The notes: a model not told the origin generated them from the letters alone. A stretch of 45,791 bases of DNA from Clostridiaceae bacterium (GCA_012839865.1 DUMO01000022.1:1-45791); one strand, 5' to 3'; numbered from the stretch's first letter, positions 34,004-42,822 are shown. Numbers and translations: made by a program.

Positions 34004-34873
34004 TTGAACGTACGCAAAGCCATTTTCCCTGTCGCCGGAAGGGGAACAAGGTTTTTACCGGCTACAAAGGCTCAACCCAAAGAAATGTTGCCCATAGTCG
34101 ATAAGCCTACTGTGCAATATGGGGTTGAAGAAGCAATGGATTCAGGAATCGAGAGTATTATTATGGTCACAGGCCGTAACAAAAGGGCTATGGAAGACCA
34201 TTTTGACATCGCTTATGAACTGGAGGAAGAACTCAGAAAGAGCGGAAAGACCGATTTGCTTAAGCTTGTGCAGGACATTTCCGGAATGGTTGATATTCAT
34301 TATATCAGGCAGAAGGAATCGAGGGGTCTGGGCCATGCAATTTTATGTGCACGAACATTTATTGACGATGAGCCCTTTGCGGTTCTGCTCCCGGATGATT
34401 TGATAGTATCCGATGTTCCATGCCTGAAGCAGTTGATTAATGTTTACAATGAATACAAGACAACGGTTATTGCAATACAAAAGGTACCTCACGAGGATGT
34501 ATCGAAATATGGAATTGTGAGCTGCAAACAGGTTGATGACAAGGTTTACAAAATAAATGACCTTATTGAGAAGCCCGAACCTGATAAAGCGCCTTCAGAT
34601 ATGGCCATTATAGGCAGATATATTATCACACCTTCAATATTTGAGCATATTGAAAAGACGGAACCTGGAAAAGCTAAAGAAATTCAGCTTACAGACGCTC
34701 TGAAGAGTCTTATGCATAACGAGGCCATGTACGCATATGAGTTTGAAGGAAAACGGTATGATGTGGGTGACAGGCTTGGATTTTTGCAGGCAAATGTTGA
34801 ATTTGCCCTGAACAGGGATGATTTGCGAGAAGAGTTTTCAAAATACCTTAAGGAAATTGCAAAAACATTGTAA
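34004..34873 (+). CDS. galU: UTP-glucose-1-phosphate uridylyltransferase
   Basis: 289 residues from a TTG start (MNVRKAIFPVAGRGTRFLPA), with GGAAAGGAAG upstream. The nucleotidyltransferase signature GRGTRFLPATKAQPKEMLPI is complete apart from a Gly-Leu-Gly to Gly-Arg-Gly change common in the family. DKPTVQYGVEEA and LIEKPEPDKAPSDMAIIGRY are also present. It makes UDP-glucose from UTP and glucose-1-phosphate for cell-wall and exopolysaccharide synthesis. It is not in an obvious operon with polysaccharide genes; the LCP-type gene lies about 9 kb away. Confidence 0.97.
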   Translation: MNVRKAIFPVAGRGTRFLPATKAQPKEMLPIVDKPTVQYGVEEAMDSGIESIIMVTGRNKRAMEDHFDIAYELEEELRKSGKTDLLKLVQDISGMVDIHYIRQKESRGLGHAILCARTFIDDEPFAVLLPDDLIVSDVPCLKQLINVYNEYKTTVIAIQKVPHEDVSKYGIVSCKQVDDKVYKINDLIEKPEPDKAPSDMAIIGRYIITPSIFEHIEKTEPGKAKEIQLTDALKSLMHNEAMYAYEFEGKRYDVGDRLGFLQANVEFALNRDDLREEFSKYLKEIAKTL

Positions 34874-34967
34874 TTTCCAGAATTGCGCTTTTCGGGAATA
34901 TAGATGACGCATTAATCATTTAATGGCCGATGGAAAATTTATGAATAAAACTTTCAAATAAGCGGAT

Positions 34968-35004
34968 AATACCTATAAATCAATTTTTTATAGGTATTAT
35001 TTTT
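34968..35004 (+). promoter_or_regulatory. Hairpin covering the ribosome site of the next gene
   Basis: AATACCTATAAA (34968-34979) pairs perfectly with TTTATAGGTATT (34987-34998), then ATTTTTATG. The only possible ribosome site (AGG, 34992-34994, 10 nt before the ATG at 35005) is paired with CCT. It may be a galU terminator, or a hairpin that holds back translation. Confidence 0.6.
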
Positions 35005-35616
35005 ATGAAAAGGATTAACGGGTTCTTTACCGCATTTTTAATAATATTATTTAATTTAATATTTGTATATTCTGTAATAGGGTATATAGCGGAAAGCCCT
35101 ATGTGGCTTTTTGCCGGCCGGGATCCAGGGAGTGAAGGAGAGCCCCATGCCGGGACGGTTGATTATGACAGTACCGTCAACTCCGAAGAAGCGAAAAACA
35201 GCCATGATGAAGAAAACGGCATTGAAAATAACAAGGCAGATAATAAGGCTGTATCTTTGTTTAACTTCGGGCTTTTTAATAATAAAGCCGCTATAAACGA
35301 CAAAGAAGAAAAGGCTGTATCAGAATTGCTGGACAATGATACCCTGCTATCCTTTGCTGGCATTTCGGGTATAGACGTGTTATCCTGTTTCAAGGACATA
35401 AGTGCAGTTGACAGAATTACTGCTTTTGCATTAATTAATAAAATCGGCATTGAAAACATCGAAAAAATTATTGAGTATCTGCAAAATGGATTAAGTTACA
35501 GTGAATTATCACAAATAATTGACATAATATACGAAAACCTTTCGAAAGAAGAGATTGAAATTATGGAAGATATCATAGTACGAAATTTTAGAAATCCGGA
35601 ATTATCAAAGCCTTAA
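35005..35616 (+). CDS. Hypothetical protein with N-terminal membrane anchor
   Basis: 203 residues, not recognised. An N-terminal hydrophobic helix (FFTAFLIILFNLIFVYSVI, about 7-25) acts as signal or anchor. A very polar, Asn/Asp/Glu-rich middle follows (about 45-105). The C-terminal half is predicted mostly helical and is acidic near its end (LSYSELSQIIDIIYENL, then KEEIEIMEDIIV). The start codon directly follows the T-run of a hairpin, so translation is probably low or conditional. Likely exported or membrane-tethered, but no function can be given. Confidence 0.7.
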   Translation: MKRINGFFTAFLIILFNLIFVYSVIGYIAESPMWLFAGRDPGSEGEPHAGTVDYDSTVNSEEAKNSHDEENGIENNKADNKAVSLFNFGLFNNKAAINDKEEKAVSELLDNDTLLSFAGISGIDVLSCFKDISAVDRITAFALINKIGIENIEKIIEYLQNGLSYSELSQIIDIIYENLSKEEIEIMEDIIVRNFRNPELSKP

Positions 35617-35621
35617 AATAA

Positions 35622-35670
35622 CCAACCCGGGCTGCAGGCATTCTACTTCCATGCTTACAGCCCGGGTTGG
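35622..35670. terminator. Bidirectional terminator between convergent genes
   Basis: CCAACCCGGGCTG (35622-35634) pairs perfectly with CAGCCCGGGTTGG (35658-35670), loop 23 nt. T-rich on the minus side (TTATTTTAAGG); it serves both the plus-strand hypothetical gene and the minus-strand gene. Confidence 0.8.
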
Positions 35671-35685
35671 ATTGGAAACCAAAGA

Positions 35686-38550
35686 TTAATAGATTATCGG
35701 TTTAAATTCATAGTATACTTCATCTTCCTGGACGGTTACCAGAATAAACTCCGCATTATCAGTATTATCAGGCGCAATGCCTTCCTGGTCAAGACCTGCA
35801 GTGAACAAGTATTTGACTCCACTCTCGTTATAGCTGAAGTTATTGGATCCTTTCTGGAAAACCCATATTCTCTTGCCCCGGTTCACAATATAATCTGTAA
35901 GTATTTGCTGGAATAAATCAGCTTCATATTTATCACTGAAACTATCCAGACTGGAATGCATGAATATGAATATATTCTTACCCGGTGCGGTCTCCAGTTG
36001 ATCCAGGAACCAGTGCCACTGCATGGGTTCTGTCGCTCTTATCCCGTTTTTTGAAACATCAAGCTGTATAAACCTGCTGTCAAAAATATCATGGGACTGC
36101 CAGCCTTTTGTGGTGGCAATGATTGGAATAACCAGTTTGCTTTTAAGATCTTCAGGTACATTGCCAACAGCTGCAGTTGCTTCAAGGTATTTGTTAATCC
36201 TGTCCAGATAACTCTTTTGAAGCAGCCGCTCCAAAAGGCTTGACGGTTCGCGGGAAATACCAAATACAGAAAACCTGAAGGAGTTTTCACCAGGTATGTA
36301 ATCCACGCTTTTGCGATCTTTGTCTTCCACCACCATATTGACCGGTATGGATATGCTTTCGGAAGATACCCCCGAGCTTATGGACAAATCATCTATATAT
36401 ATGCTGCCCATATCCGGGATGTCATTTATTTGAGCCAGATATATTCTTTCAAGATATGCAGGGTTTGAGACGTCTTCCAGTGAAGCTTCGACATACTTCC
36501 AGCCTATAAAGTCATTTAATCTTTCAGCAAAGGTGATGTAGTGTATTGTTCCTGATGCATCCCTGACCATGGCTCTTAACCAGCTGTCATTGGGCCTTAC
36601 ATTGTATACCCACAACCCGATGGTTTTTGTATCCGGTTCAAGAGGTATGCCGTTCTGTGAGAAATAAACATAAGCGCATCTGGTGCCTCTGATACTGCTG
36701 GAAAAATCAAAAGTAAGTTTGCCTGAGGACTTTCCTGAATGGCTTTGTTCGGTGGAAATTTCATAACCTCCCTCAAGTCCTGAAGGATATGACAAAAATG
36801 TTGCGTTGGGTTTTTCAAAATCATCAAGATATTTAAATGTATCAGACTCTACCGATACAGCGCAATTTACGGTCAAATCACCCAGAGAGGCCTGTATGTA
36901 ACCCATACCCTGACCTGTTGCAGTAAACAGCCCGTCCTGTATTGTACCAATATTGCTATGAACTGTCCACGTAACATCTTCCGGAGCTATATATGCATGA
37001 AAGCCGTCCTGGTCCTTTCCATCGATAACCAGCTGAATGGAGGAACCGGGCTTCATTCTAAGAAAATACTCGTTCAGGGAAAGCTGTGAAGGTGAATTTA
37101 ATACTTTAATCGGATATTCACCGGTTACTTCACCTATTTGTGCCCTGATTATTCCCGTACCGGCTGTTGTGGGTATGAATATTCCGTTTTCAAAGAGCCC
37201 TTCAACGCCTTCCACACTCCATTGTACCTGGCTTTGGTCGATTTCTACAGGATTAAAAAATTCATCATATCCCGAAGCGGTAAAATGTCTTGATGTACCC
37301 GCAAATATGTTTGAATCCCGGGATTTGATTACAACTCCTGCAAGGCTTGACATGGGAGCAGTGGAGAAAACTCCAAGGGCAGTGGAAATTTTTCTCTCAA
37401 AACCGCCGCTTGGGCTGTTTGTCACCTCGAGCTCGTTTCCTCCCGGTGTTCTTGCAACCATTGTGGTGGAGCCCCCTCCATCCATGTTGATTGCGTTGAA
37501 TGCACCAAGTTCGATCATAAGGGCGGCCATTTCAGTCTGGGTAAGTCCGATGCTCATATTCTGACGCCCGTCAACAGTAACAAGTATAAGCTGTTTTCCG
37601 TCCTCTGTGCTGCCAATGGCAGTCCGTGGGTGGCGGCCGTCTATATTAAAGGAAAATTGAGCAGGGATTTTGCCGTCCTTTACAAGTATGGCACTTCCAC
37701 TAAGGGCGGTTTTTATGTTTTTCCAGTCGGGACTGGTTTTTATATCAAGGGAAACAGTATCTCCATAAGAAAGACTGGAGGTTAACCTTTGGGCACCATC
37801 CTGTCTTGACAGGATGACAAATCCTTTCTCCGGAATCTCTATGGGAGGCATGCCGGTTCGAATTTCCACAACGACACCTTTGTCCACCACCACTTCTGTC
37901 ATATCAGGGTACCTGGTATTCCCGGGAGACATAGGGCCCCATTTCCTGTTAAGAACGGTTATGTCGCAATACTGATGTGTGCTTTCCTTGTTAAAGCCGT
38001 TTACAGGGAAGACAGTTCCATCAACTTTTAAAATCCGGACTTCCGTTTTCCAGTAATCAAAGGATATCTGCCCGTTAAAACCCATTGAGAAAGTTGCCAT
38101 GGAGTCATTATAAAGGTTGAATTCCGTGGAAGCGGTGAGCAGTGTACCGGACTTTATCGCCAACCCGTCAGGGTAGGCATATCCGGGAATACTCATCCCG
38201 TTGAAAAACCCGCCATTTATTGCGGCTACAGCATTTTCCCCGGCGGCAAGGTCCCTGACGGTCTCGGTTTTACTAATTTCCTGGCCGTTTATCAGTGTAT
38301 CAAGCACTATGTAAGGATTGGTCAAATCAACCCGCATGACATTAATATTCAGCCAGCCATTGTCAGTGAAGCGAACCACTTTTTCAAGGGTGACTCCCTG
38401 AGTGATGGTCTCAATTGATTTGGTCTCATAAATAATCCGACTCAAAAAGGAATCAACTGCCCCGGCTGAATTAACTCCGGCAAAAGCAGAAACAGAAAAC
38501 ATCAACATAAAACATACAATGCCAAATAGTATTTTTTTTCTTTTGTACAT
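35686..38550 (-). CDS. Secreted phosphodiester-glycosidase-family multidomain protein
   Basis: 954 residues from the ATG at 38550. A TTG five codons upstream is also open; neither has a good ribosome site. An N-terminal signal peptide (ILFGIVCFMLMFSVSAFAG) leads to a phosphodiester glycosidase (NAGPA) domain at about 90-400 with AINGGFFNG and INMDGGGSTTMVART, the metal-binding core. Two Ig/Big-like modules (about 405-575), a CBM-like jelly-roll (about 585-745, DDFEKP, then SIYIDDLSI) and a C-terminal domain (to 954) with the metal/phosphatase-like stretch IFIFMHSSLDSFSD follow. NAGPA-type enzymes act on phosphodiester-linked sugars in cell-wall polymers. The C-terminal domain is possibly metallophosphoesterase-like; that is a guess. 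Confidence 0.85.
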   Translation of the reverse strand: MYKRKKILFGIVCFMLMFSVSAFAGVNSAGAVDSFLSRIIYETKSIETITQGVTLEKVVRFTDNGWLNINVMRVDLTNPYIVLDTLINGQEISKTETVRDLAAGENAVAAINGGFFNGMSIPGYAYPDGLAIKSGTLLTASTEFNLYNDSMATFSMGFNGQISFDYWKTEVRILKVDGTVFPVNGFNKESTHQYCDITVLNRKWGPMSPGNTRYPDMTEVVVDKGVVVEIRTGMPPIEIPEKGFVILSRQDGAQRLTSSLSYGDTVSLDIKTSPDWKNIKTALSGSAILVKDGKIPAQFSFNIDGRHPRTAIGSTEDGKQLILVTVDGRQNMSIGLTQTEMAALMIELGAFNAINMDGGGSTTMVARTPGGNELEVTNSPSGGFERKISTALGVFSTAPMSSLAGVVIKSRDSNIFAGTSRHFTASGYDEFFNPVEIDQSQVQWSVEGVEGLFENGIFIPTTAGTGIIRAQIGEVTGEYPIKVLNSPSQLSLNEYFLRMKPGSSIQLVIDGKDQDGFHAYIAPEDVTWTVHSNIGTIQDGLFTATGQGMGYIQASLGDLTVNCAVSVESDTFKYLDDFEKPNATFLSYPSGLEGGYEISTEQSHSGKSSGKLTFDFSSSIRGTRCAYVYFSQNGIPLEPDTKTIGLWVYNVRPNDSWLRAMVRDASGTIHYITFAERLNDFIGWKYVEASLEDVSNPAYLERIYLAQINDIPDMGSIYIDDLSISSGVSSESISIPVNMVVEDKDRKSVDYIPGENSFRFSVFGISREPSSLLERLLQKSYLDRINKYLEATAAVGNVPEDLKSKLVIPIIATTKGWQSHDIFDSRFIQLDVSKNGIRATEPMQWHWFLDQLETAPGKNIFIFMHSSLDSFSDKYEADLFQQILTDYIVNRGKRIWVFQKGSNNFSYNESGVKYLFTAGLDQEGIAPDNTDNAEFILVTVQEDEVYYEFKPIIY

Positions 38551-39071
38551 AAGAGCGCCATGCAAAACATGCTACCGAAATGAAACTTTTGAAACCTATC
38601 CAATTTAAAAGTTCCAGAATCTTTTGCCTTATGAAGGCGAAAGACACCGGGAAGGCATTTTCTGCCCGGATTAATTTTTTAAATTTGATGAGTATGTCTA
38701 ATATGTAATTATCCTTTATCTTTATAAGATAAGGCTGGTTATGATACTTCCCGGTAGATGCCTTGCAGGGACTGGTTCACCTCCGTTTACTACGTTATAT
38801 GACATGGGTCGGTTCTGTGTATTGCCTTGTGCTAAGTTCCGTTCAATTGACATTTGACCGGCCTTAGTTGTTTCAACTGTGTTAGACAGGATTTTCATAA
38901 ATCATGTTCCCACAGGGCTGTGACAGATACAGACGTTTATGAATCATGTACCAAAAGGTTTAAGACAGCATGCCAGGGTACGGTTCCGGACTGATGTAAA
39001 AATGCTGTTTTCGAAAAGTGCCGGCAAATCTATGGGGCTTCCAAAGTTCAGTTTCTGAAAAAAGGCTATTT
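38551..39071. other. 521-nt intergenic region with a dispersed motif pair
   Basis: No gene. It holds TTGCCTTATGAA (38624-38635), inside a GCCTT/AAGGC hairpin, a CCGGG ... CCCGG hairpin (38647-38669) and ATGTCTAATATGT (38694-38706), related to 16613-16698. The short direct repeats ATAAATCATGTTCC and ATGAATCATGTACC also occur near 38898 and 38940. The rest appears featureless. Confidence 0.4.
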
Positions 39072-39866
39072 TTAATTAGTACCGGAGGGTTCCTTATCCT
39101 GCTTGTTTGGCAAATCCATGCAACTTTTCCGGCTATCCCTGCTGCCGGCCGGTTTCCAACCGTCAATGCCGGACCTTGTTATAGCTCCGAATATTCTGCC
39201 TTTTACATCACCGTATTCATTTGTTAGCTCCCTGAGCAGCTCCCTGATGCTATAGCGCTTGGTTTTTCCGGCTACGGTACATTGGCTGTTGACAGTTGTA
39301 ATGCCATACCTGTTTATTACACCCTTGATTTCTCTTTCTTCTATATATATTAGTGGCCTTATGACATGAATTTGTTTTCTGTCCAGCCATGTGACCGGCG
39401 AAAAGGTATGTACCCGTCCTTCCAACAGGAGGCTCAGCATGAATGTTTCAACGACATCATCATTGTTGTGGCCAAGGGCTGTCTTGTTGCAACCCAGGCG
39501 GACAGCAGCGTTGTTTAGTGCCCCTCTTCTCAAATTGGCGCACATGGAGCAGGGATTCTGCTCTTTTCGTATATCAAAAACGATTTTGCCTATCACGGTT
39601 TTTTCCAATGTCCAGTTTATTCTTAAGTTTTCGCAGATCTCCTGAATAGGTGAAAAATCTGTGTTATCCAGCCCCATGTCTATTGTTATGGCCTCAATGT
39701 CAAACCGTACAGGTAAAAAATCCCGAAGTCTTCCAAGTCCCATCAGCAAAACCAGGCTGTCTTTGCCCCCCGTAACTCCAACTGCTATCTTGTCGCCATC
39801 GTTAATCATTTTATAGTCTTCGATAGCCCGTCTCATTTTTCCAAGTATTCTTTGTATATGCAACAC
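39072..39866 (-). CDS. TtcA-family tRNA thiolation ATPase
   Basis: 264 residues. The PP-loop motif VTGGKDSLV (Ser replaced by Thr in SGGKDS) binds ATP. A CSMC pair (NPCSMCANLRR) and a third cysteine (SQCTVAGKTKR) match the iron-sulphur site of TtcA-like enzymes, which adds sulphur to cytidine 32 of certain tRNAs; ALGHNNDDVVETF is the conserved middle motif. The start is a GTG just after AAAGAGG; TTG one codon on is equally possible. The C-terminal 25 residues (after DGWKP) are variable. It is near tRNA genes but not co-transcribed with them. Confidence 0.87.
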   Translation of the reverse strand: MLHIQRILGKMRRAIEDYKMINDGDKIAVGVTGGKDSLVLLMGLGRLRDFLPVRFDIEAITIDMGLDNTDFSPIQEICENLRINWTLEKTVIGKIVFDIRKEQNPCSMCANLRRGALNNAAVRLGCNKTALGHNNDDVVETFMLSLLLEGRVHTFSPVTWLDRKQIHVIRPLIYIEEREIKGVINRYGITTVNSQCTVAGKTKRYSIRELLRELTNEYGDVKGRIFGAITRSGIDGWKPAGSRDSRKSCMDLPNKQDKEPSGTN

Positions 39867-40368
39867 CTCTTTGAATCAGCCAAAAAGTTTCCGTCTAAAG
39901 CGGCCAAAATCTGCCGGAGGATCAGGTAAACCTTTTGTATCAACAAGAATATTGTGTTAATAATTATACCAAGTTCCATGACTTGTTTTCAAGGATTCCA
40001 TACTCTGATTTGTGAGCCAATTTATGGCAATGATATGTTCCGGGCTTTTGTGTGGAACAATAAGCTATAATACTCTTATACAACATGTATATAACATGGT
40101 TTTTGGATGTAAAAAATTGACTTGAACAGCAGCATGGTAAAGAAATTGCAGCCGGCACAATGCTGATGTTGACAGCCCAGGGCTCCTTGAACAATAATGT
40201 GAAAAGAATTGCTGAAATACAACAAAAATATATTCTTAGAATAAACAATCCGTATCATGCTTTAGCTATAACGAGGAATGATACGATAAATTATCAAAAA
40301 ACATTTAAAAGGGTATTGAATATATATTCCGTATGTAGTAAAATACTCTTTGCGTTTTCAATGGATAA
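39867..40368. other. Intergenic region upstream of the tRNA-Pro gene
   Basis: No gene that I trust. A frame open from 40118 into the tRNA-Pro gene (including a Met at 40160) has some coding character (MLMLTAQGSLNNN), but lacks a ribosome site and runs into the tRNA, so it is probably a remnant or chance. The tRNA-Pro promoter lies at 40316-40344. Confidence 0.5.
40316..40344 (+). promoter_or_regulatory. Promoter of tRNA-Pro
   Basis: TTGAAT (40316-40321), 17-bp spacer, TAAAAT (40339-40344), with the tRNA beginning 24 nt further on. Confidence 0.75.
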
Positions 40369-40444
40369 CGGGGTGTAGCGCAGTTGGTAGCGCACGTGGT
40401 TTGGGACCATGGGGCCGGAGGTTCAAGTCCTCTCACCCCGACCA
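40369..40444 (+). tRNA. tRNA-Pro (anticodon TGG)
   Basis: Acceptor CGGGGTG with CACCCCG, discriminator A, encoded CCA. Anticodon stem CGTGG/CCATG encloses TTTGGGA, anticodon TGG. T-loop GGTTCAAGTCC. Confidence 0.96.
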
Positions 40445-40520
40445 TTTGCAGTGAAATGATGAAATCGTTGTATACAACTTCGAATTTCAATCATGAAAAA
40501 TCTTTCCACGAAAGATATGC

Positions 40521-40549
40521 TTGACAAATAAGAGATTCTATCTTAGAAT
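40521..40549 (+). promoter_or_regulatory. Promoter of the His-Gln-Lys tRNA unit
   Basis: TTGACA (40521-40526), 17-bp spacer, TAGAAT (40544-40549). The tRNA-His gene starts 35 nt later. Confidence 0.88.
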
Positions 40550-40584
40550 AGGTTGTGTTCTTTTCGAGGAAAGAGAGAAATACG

Positions 40585-40661
40585 GTGGGTATAGCTCAGT
40601 TGGTTAGAGTGCCAGATTGTGGCTCTGGAGGTCGTGGGTTCGAGTCTCACTATCCACCCCA
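40585..40661 (+). tRNA. tRNA-His (anticodon GTG)
   Basis: Acceptor GTGGGTA with TATCCAC, discriminator C at 40658 able to pair with the extra G at 40584 that marks tRNA-His. Encoded CCA. Loop ATTGTGG has anticodon GTG. Confidence 0.95.
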
Positions 40662-40668
40662 TTTATTT

Positions 40669-40745
40669 TGGGATGTAGCCAAGTCGGTAAGGCACCAGAC
40701 TTTGACTCTGGCATTTCGTAGGTTCGAGTCCTGCCATCCCAGCCA
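40669..40745 (+). tRNA. tRNA-Gln (anticodon TTG)
   Basis: Acceptor TGGGATG with CATCCCA, discriminator G, encoded CCA. Anticodon loop in CCAGACTTTGACTCTGG reads TTG. Seven nt after tRNA-His. Confidence 0.95.
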
Positions 40746-40750
40746 TATAC

Positions 40751-40826
40751 GACCCATTAGCTCAGTAGGCAGAGCACCTGACTTTTAATCAGGGTGTCCG
40801 GCGTTCGAGTCGCCGATGGGTCACCA
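40751..40826 (+). tRNA. tRNA-Lys (anticodon TTT)
   Basis: Acceptor GACCCAT with ATGGGTC, discriminator A, encoded CCA. Anticodon stem CCTGA/TCAGG encloses CTTTTAA, anticodon TTT. Last gene of the His-Gln-Lys transcript. Confidence 0.96.
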
Positions 40827-40829
40827 AAG

Positions 40830-40860
40830 CCTCATAACCTAAGGATTATGGGGTTTTTTT
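40830..40860 (+). terminator. Terminator after tRNA-Lys
   Basis: CCTCATAACC with GGATTATGGGG (one G-T pair) followed by seven T residues. Confidence 0.88.
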
Positions 40861-41030
40861 ATTCTAAATTTCCAGCCTATAAAACCGGTTCCTTCTTATT
40901 TATATTTAATTTGCTTAAAGTAGAAGAGTCTGAACGATTTCTGCAAGATGCACGAATCCAAATCTGGGATTTTGGCATTGCAACGAGTATGCTTTTCCAT
41001 TATAAGTTACTTAAAAGGTAAATCTTTTGC

Positions 41031-41059
41031 TTGACTTTTAACTATTATGCCATTAGAAT
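41031..41059 (+). promoter_or_regulatory. Promoter of the Glu-Asp tRNA unit
   Basis: TTGACT (41031-41036), 17-bp spacer, TAGAAT (41054-41059). The tRNA-Glu gene begins 33 nt later. The preceding stretch 40861-41030 holds no convincing gene. Confidence 0.85.
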
Positions 41060-41091
41060 ATACTTTGTCGGTTTTAACCCGATAATGACAT

Positions 41092-41166
41092 GGCCCATTG
41101 GTCAAGCGGTTAAGACATCGCCCTTTCACGGCGGTAACAGGGGTTCGAGTCCCCTATGGGTCACCA
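41092..41166 (+). tRNA. tRNA-Glu (anticodon TTC)
   Basis: Acceptor GGCCCAT with ATGGGTC, discriminator A, encoded CCA. Anticodon loop within CGCCCTTTCACGGCG reads TTC. Confidence 0.96.
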
Positions 41167-41169
41167 AAT

Positions 41170-41246
41170 GGCCCGGTAGTTCAGTTGGTTAGAATGCCAG
41201 CCTGTCACGCTGGAGGTCGAGGGTTCGAGCCCCTTCCGGGTCGCCA
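41170..41246 (+). tRNA. tRNA-Asp (anticodon GTC)
   Basis: Acceptor GGCCCGG with CCGGGTC, discriminator G, encoded CCA. Loop CTGTCAC has anticodon GTC. Three nt after tRNA-Glu. Confidence 0.96.
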
Positions 41247-41259
41247 TCTAAACCTGGTG

Positions 41260-41332
41260 AATCCCTTTTCATATATGTTCATAAACGGTGTCAGGGAAGC
41301 AGAAATGAACTAATATGAAAAGGGATTTTTTT
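41260..41332 (+). terminator. Long-stem terminator after tRNA-Asp
   Basis: AATCCCTTTTCATAT (41260-41274) pairs perfectly with 41313-41327, followed by a T-run. Inside, GTTCAT and ATGAAC pair again, so the hairpin is unusually large. From 41333 to 41520 I see only A/T-rich DNA. Confidence 0.85.
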
Positions 41333-41520
41333 ATGTCCTTTCTATTTTTGATAATACCAATTGAAATTCGTCTTTTTATCAGAAATGCGATGCAAAATAT
41401 TAATTATCAACTCAATTACATTTATATTACTCTTGTATTATATTGCCAATGAAGTATTATTAATAAGATATAATATATTATCGCAGGTATGTAACTTATA
41501 ATGCAAAGGGGGATTTTTAA

Positions 41521-41820
41521 ATGATAACAGCGCTTTACTTTATTGGAGCAATTATCTTTATCATCTCGGTGACAGCCGGTATTTTTTCAGGTTCAATTAT
41601 GGTATTTTTGACCTCCGTAGTCAGTGGTGTTTCATCGGCGGTAGTGCTTTTCGCTTTGGCAAAAATACTTGAAAATCAGGAAAATATACTATATAGACTG
41701 GAGAGTCAGGAGGAACTCCAAAGAAGAGTTCAAAGGCAGGAAAAGAAAGTGTGTTCAAAGTGCAACAATACCTATGAAGGTGACTACAACTCCTGTCCAC
41801 GCTGCGGAAACAGGGAGTAG
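41521..41820 (+). CDS. Small membrane protein with C-terminal zinc ribbon
   Basis: 99 residues. Two membrane helices (about 4-24 and 26-48) are followed by a short coiled coil (about 50-75) and a C-terminal zinc ribbon with CxxC pairs at Cys78/Cys81 and Cys92/Cys95 (VCSKCNNTY, SCPRCGN). The start follows a G-rich ribosome site (AAAGGGGGA). The family resembles small zinc-ribbon membrane proteins of unknown role. Monocistronic or with the cyclase-like gene, 72 nt downstream. Confidence 0.82.
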   Translation: MITALYFIGAIIFIISVTAGIFSGSIMVFLTSVVSGVSSAVVLFALAKILENQENILYRLESQEELQRRVQRQEKKVCSKCNNTYEGDYNSCPRCGNRE

Positions 41821-41892
41821 AATATGTCTCTGACGATGGTACAGGGAGAAGTTTTTTATTAAGCATAATATAACTTTAGGAGATAAACGCTA

Positions 41893-42513
41893 ATGAAAAT
41901 TATCGATTTATCACATGTAATTGAGAACAACATGCCGGTTTATCCGGGGGACCCGGAAGTAAACCTGGTTCAGATAAAACATCTGGACAGGGATAAATAT
42001 AGTAATCACAGACTGGACATTGGAATGCATGCAGGTACCCATATTGATTCGCCAATGCACCTTTTAGATTGCAAACGGTATATTTGTGAATTGCCTCTTG
42101 AGTCATTTATTGCAGAAGGGTGCCTGCTGGATGTAAGAAATGAAGCAATTATTAAAATGAAACCTGAGTATGACTCGCTGGTAAAAGAAAATGGCATTGT
42201 ATTGTTATATACAAGTTATGATAAGTATTACGGTACAAAAGAGTATTATGAAAATCATCCTTGTATTGAAAAGGAGCTTTGCAGGTTTTTAATAAAGAAG
42301 AAAGTTAAAATGGTGGGAATGGACCTTCCTTCACTTGACAGATATCCTTTTGAAGTACACAAATTACTTTTTGAAAACAGTATTTATATTATGGAAAACC
42401 TGACTAACCTTTGGCAATTGCTCAATGCCGGGAGATTTGAAGTTATGGCATTTCCACTGAAGATAAAGGCTGACAGTTCAATAGCCAGGGTTGTCGCAAG
42501 GGTGGTTTTATAA
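41893..42513 (+). CDS. Cyclase/kynurenine-formamidase-family metal-dependent hydrolase
   Basis: 206 residues. The family signature His-x-Gly-Thr-His-x-Asp-x-Pro-x-His is complete: HAGTHIDSPMH at residues 46-56, which holds the metal. The start MKIIDLSHVIENNMPVYPGD is typical, and GMDLPSLDRYPFEVHKLL supplies the second conserved part. Members hydrolyse N-formylkynurenine or act on polyketide-type substrates; the substrate here is unknown. Its stop overlaps the start of a short Nudix-like remnant (TAATG). Confidence 0.92.
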   Translation: MKIIDLSHVIENNMPVYPGDPEVNLVQIKHLDRDKYSNHRLDIGMHAGTHIDSPMHLLDCKRYICELPLESFIAEGCLLDVRNEAIIKMKPEYDSLVKENGIVLLYTSYDKYYGTKEYYENHPCIEKELCRFLIKKKVKMVGMDLPSLDRYPFEVHKLLFENSIYIMENLTNLWQLLNAGRFEVMAFPLKIKADSSIARVVARVVL

Positions 42514-42668
42514 TGAGATGTACAGGAGTTATTTATTCTTGCAGCATTGAAAGTGGTCAAGTAAAATTGTTAAATGAATATGATGGATATGAGTGGCTAA
42601 GTGCTGATGTTGCTTCAATTGATAAGCTAAATAAGGTAGTTAAGGAGAAAATGGTTAGATGGGATTGA
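42513..42668 (+). pseudogene. Short Nudix hydrolase C-terminal remnant
   Basis: 51 codons, overlapping the previous stop by one base (TAATG). The stretch VKLLNEYDGYEWLSADVA resembles the end of MutT/Nudix hydrolases (x-E-x-x-G-Y-E-W-L-S). The Nudix box itself is absent, so if real it is only a fragment and cannot be catalytic. It is followed by AT-rich DNA with a 22-codon open stretch at 42696-42764 that I do not assign. Confidence 0.4.
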
Positions 42669-42793
42669 AATTTACTCTGAAATGCTGTTCTGGAAATGAA
42701 GAAAGAAAACAAGACAAAGAATATTGCTATACCAGATGAAGACATTGCCAAAAAGTACAAATGAATTTTAATCAAATTTTATAGCTGAAAGCA

Positions 42794-42822
42794 TTGACAG
42801 TTTAATAAATCCCATGTTATCA
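42794..42822 (+). promoter_or_regulatory. Promoter of the Thr-Tyr tRNA unit
   Basis: TTGACA (42794-42799), 17-bp spacer, TTATCA (42817-42822). Resembles the promoter of the first tRNA-Thr gene (2504-2532). Confidence 0.78.

Noticed and set aside
38740-39060. Possible remnant gene between the secreted protein and the TtcA-like gene
   Set aside because: All frames are interrupted and no family resemblance is visible.
40118-40378. Open frame before tRNA-Pro
   Set aside because: Runs into the tRNA and over its promoter, with no ribosome site. It could be a remnant, but no family is recognised.
40555-41313. Plus-strand ORFs over the tRNA cluster (for example 40555-40788, 40794-41021, 41098-41313)
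   Set aside because: They consist mostly of tRNA sequence (V-x-V-x-D-x-G-S-type peptides). The remainder at 40861-41021 has no start signal or recognised domain.
42696-42764. 22-codon open stretch (MKKENKTKNIAIPDEDIAKK)
   Set aside because: No ribosome site or neighbour support, and too short to judge.
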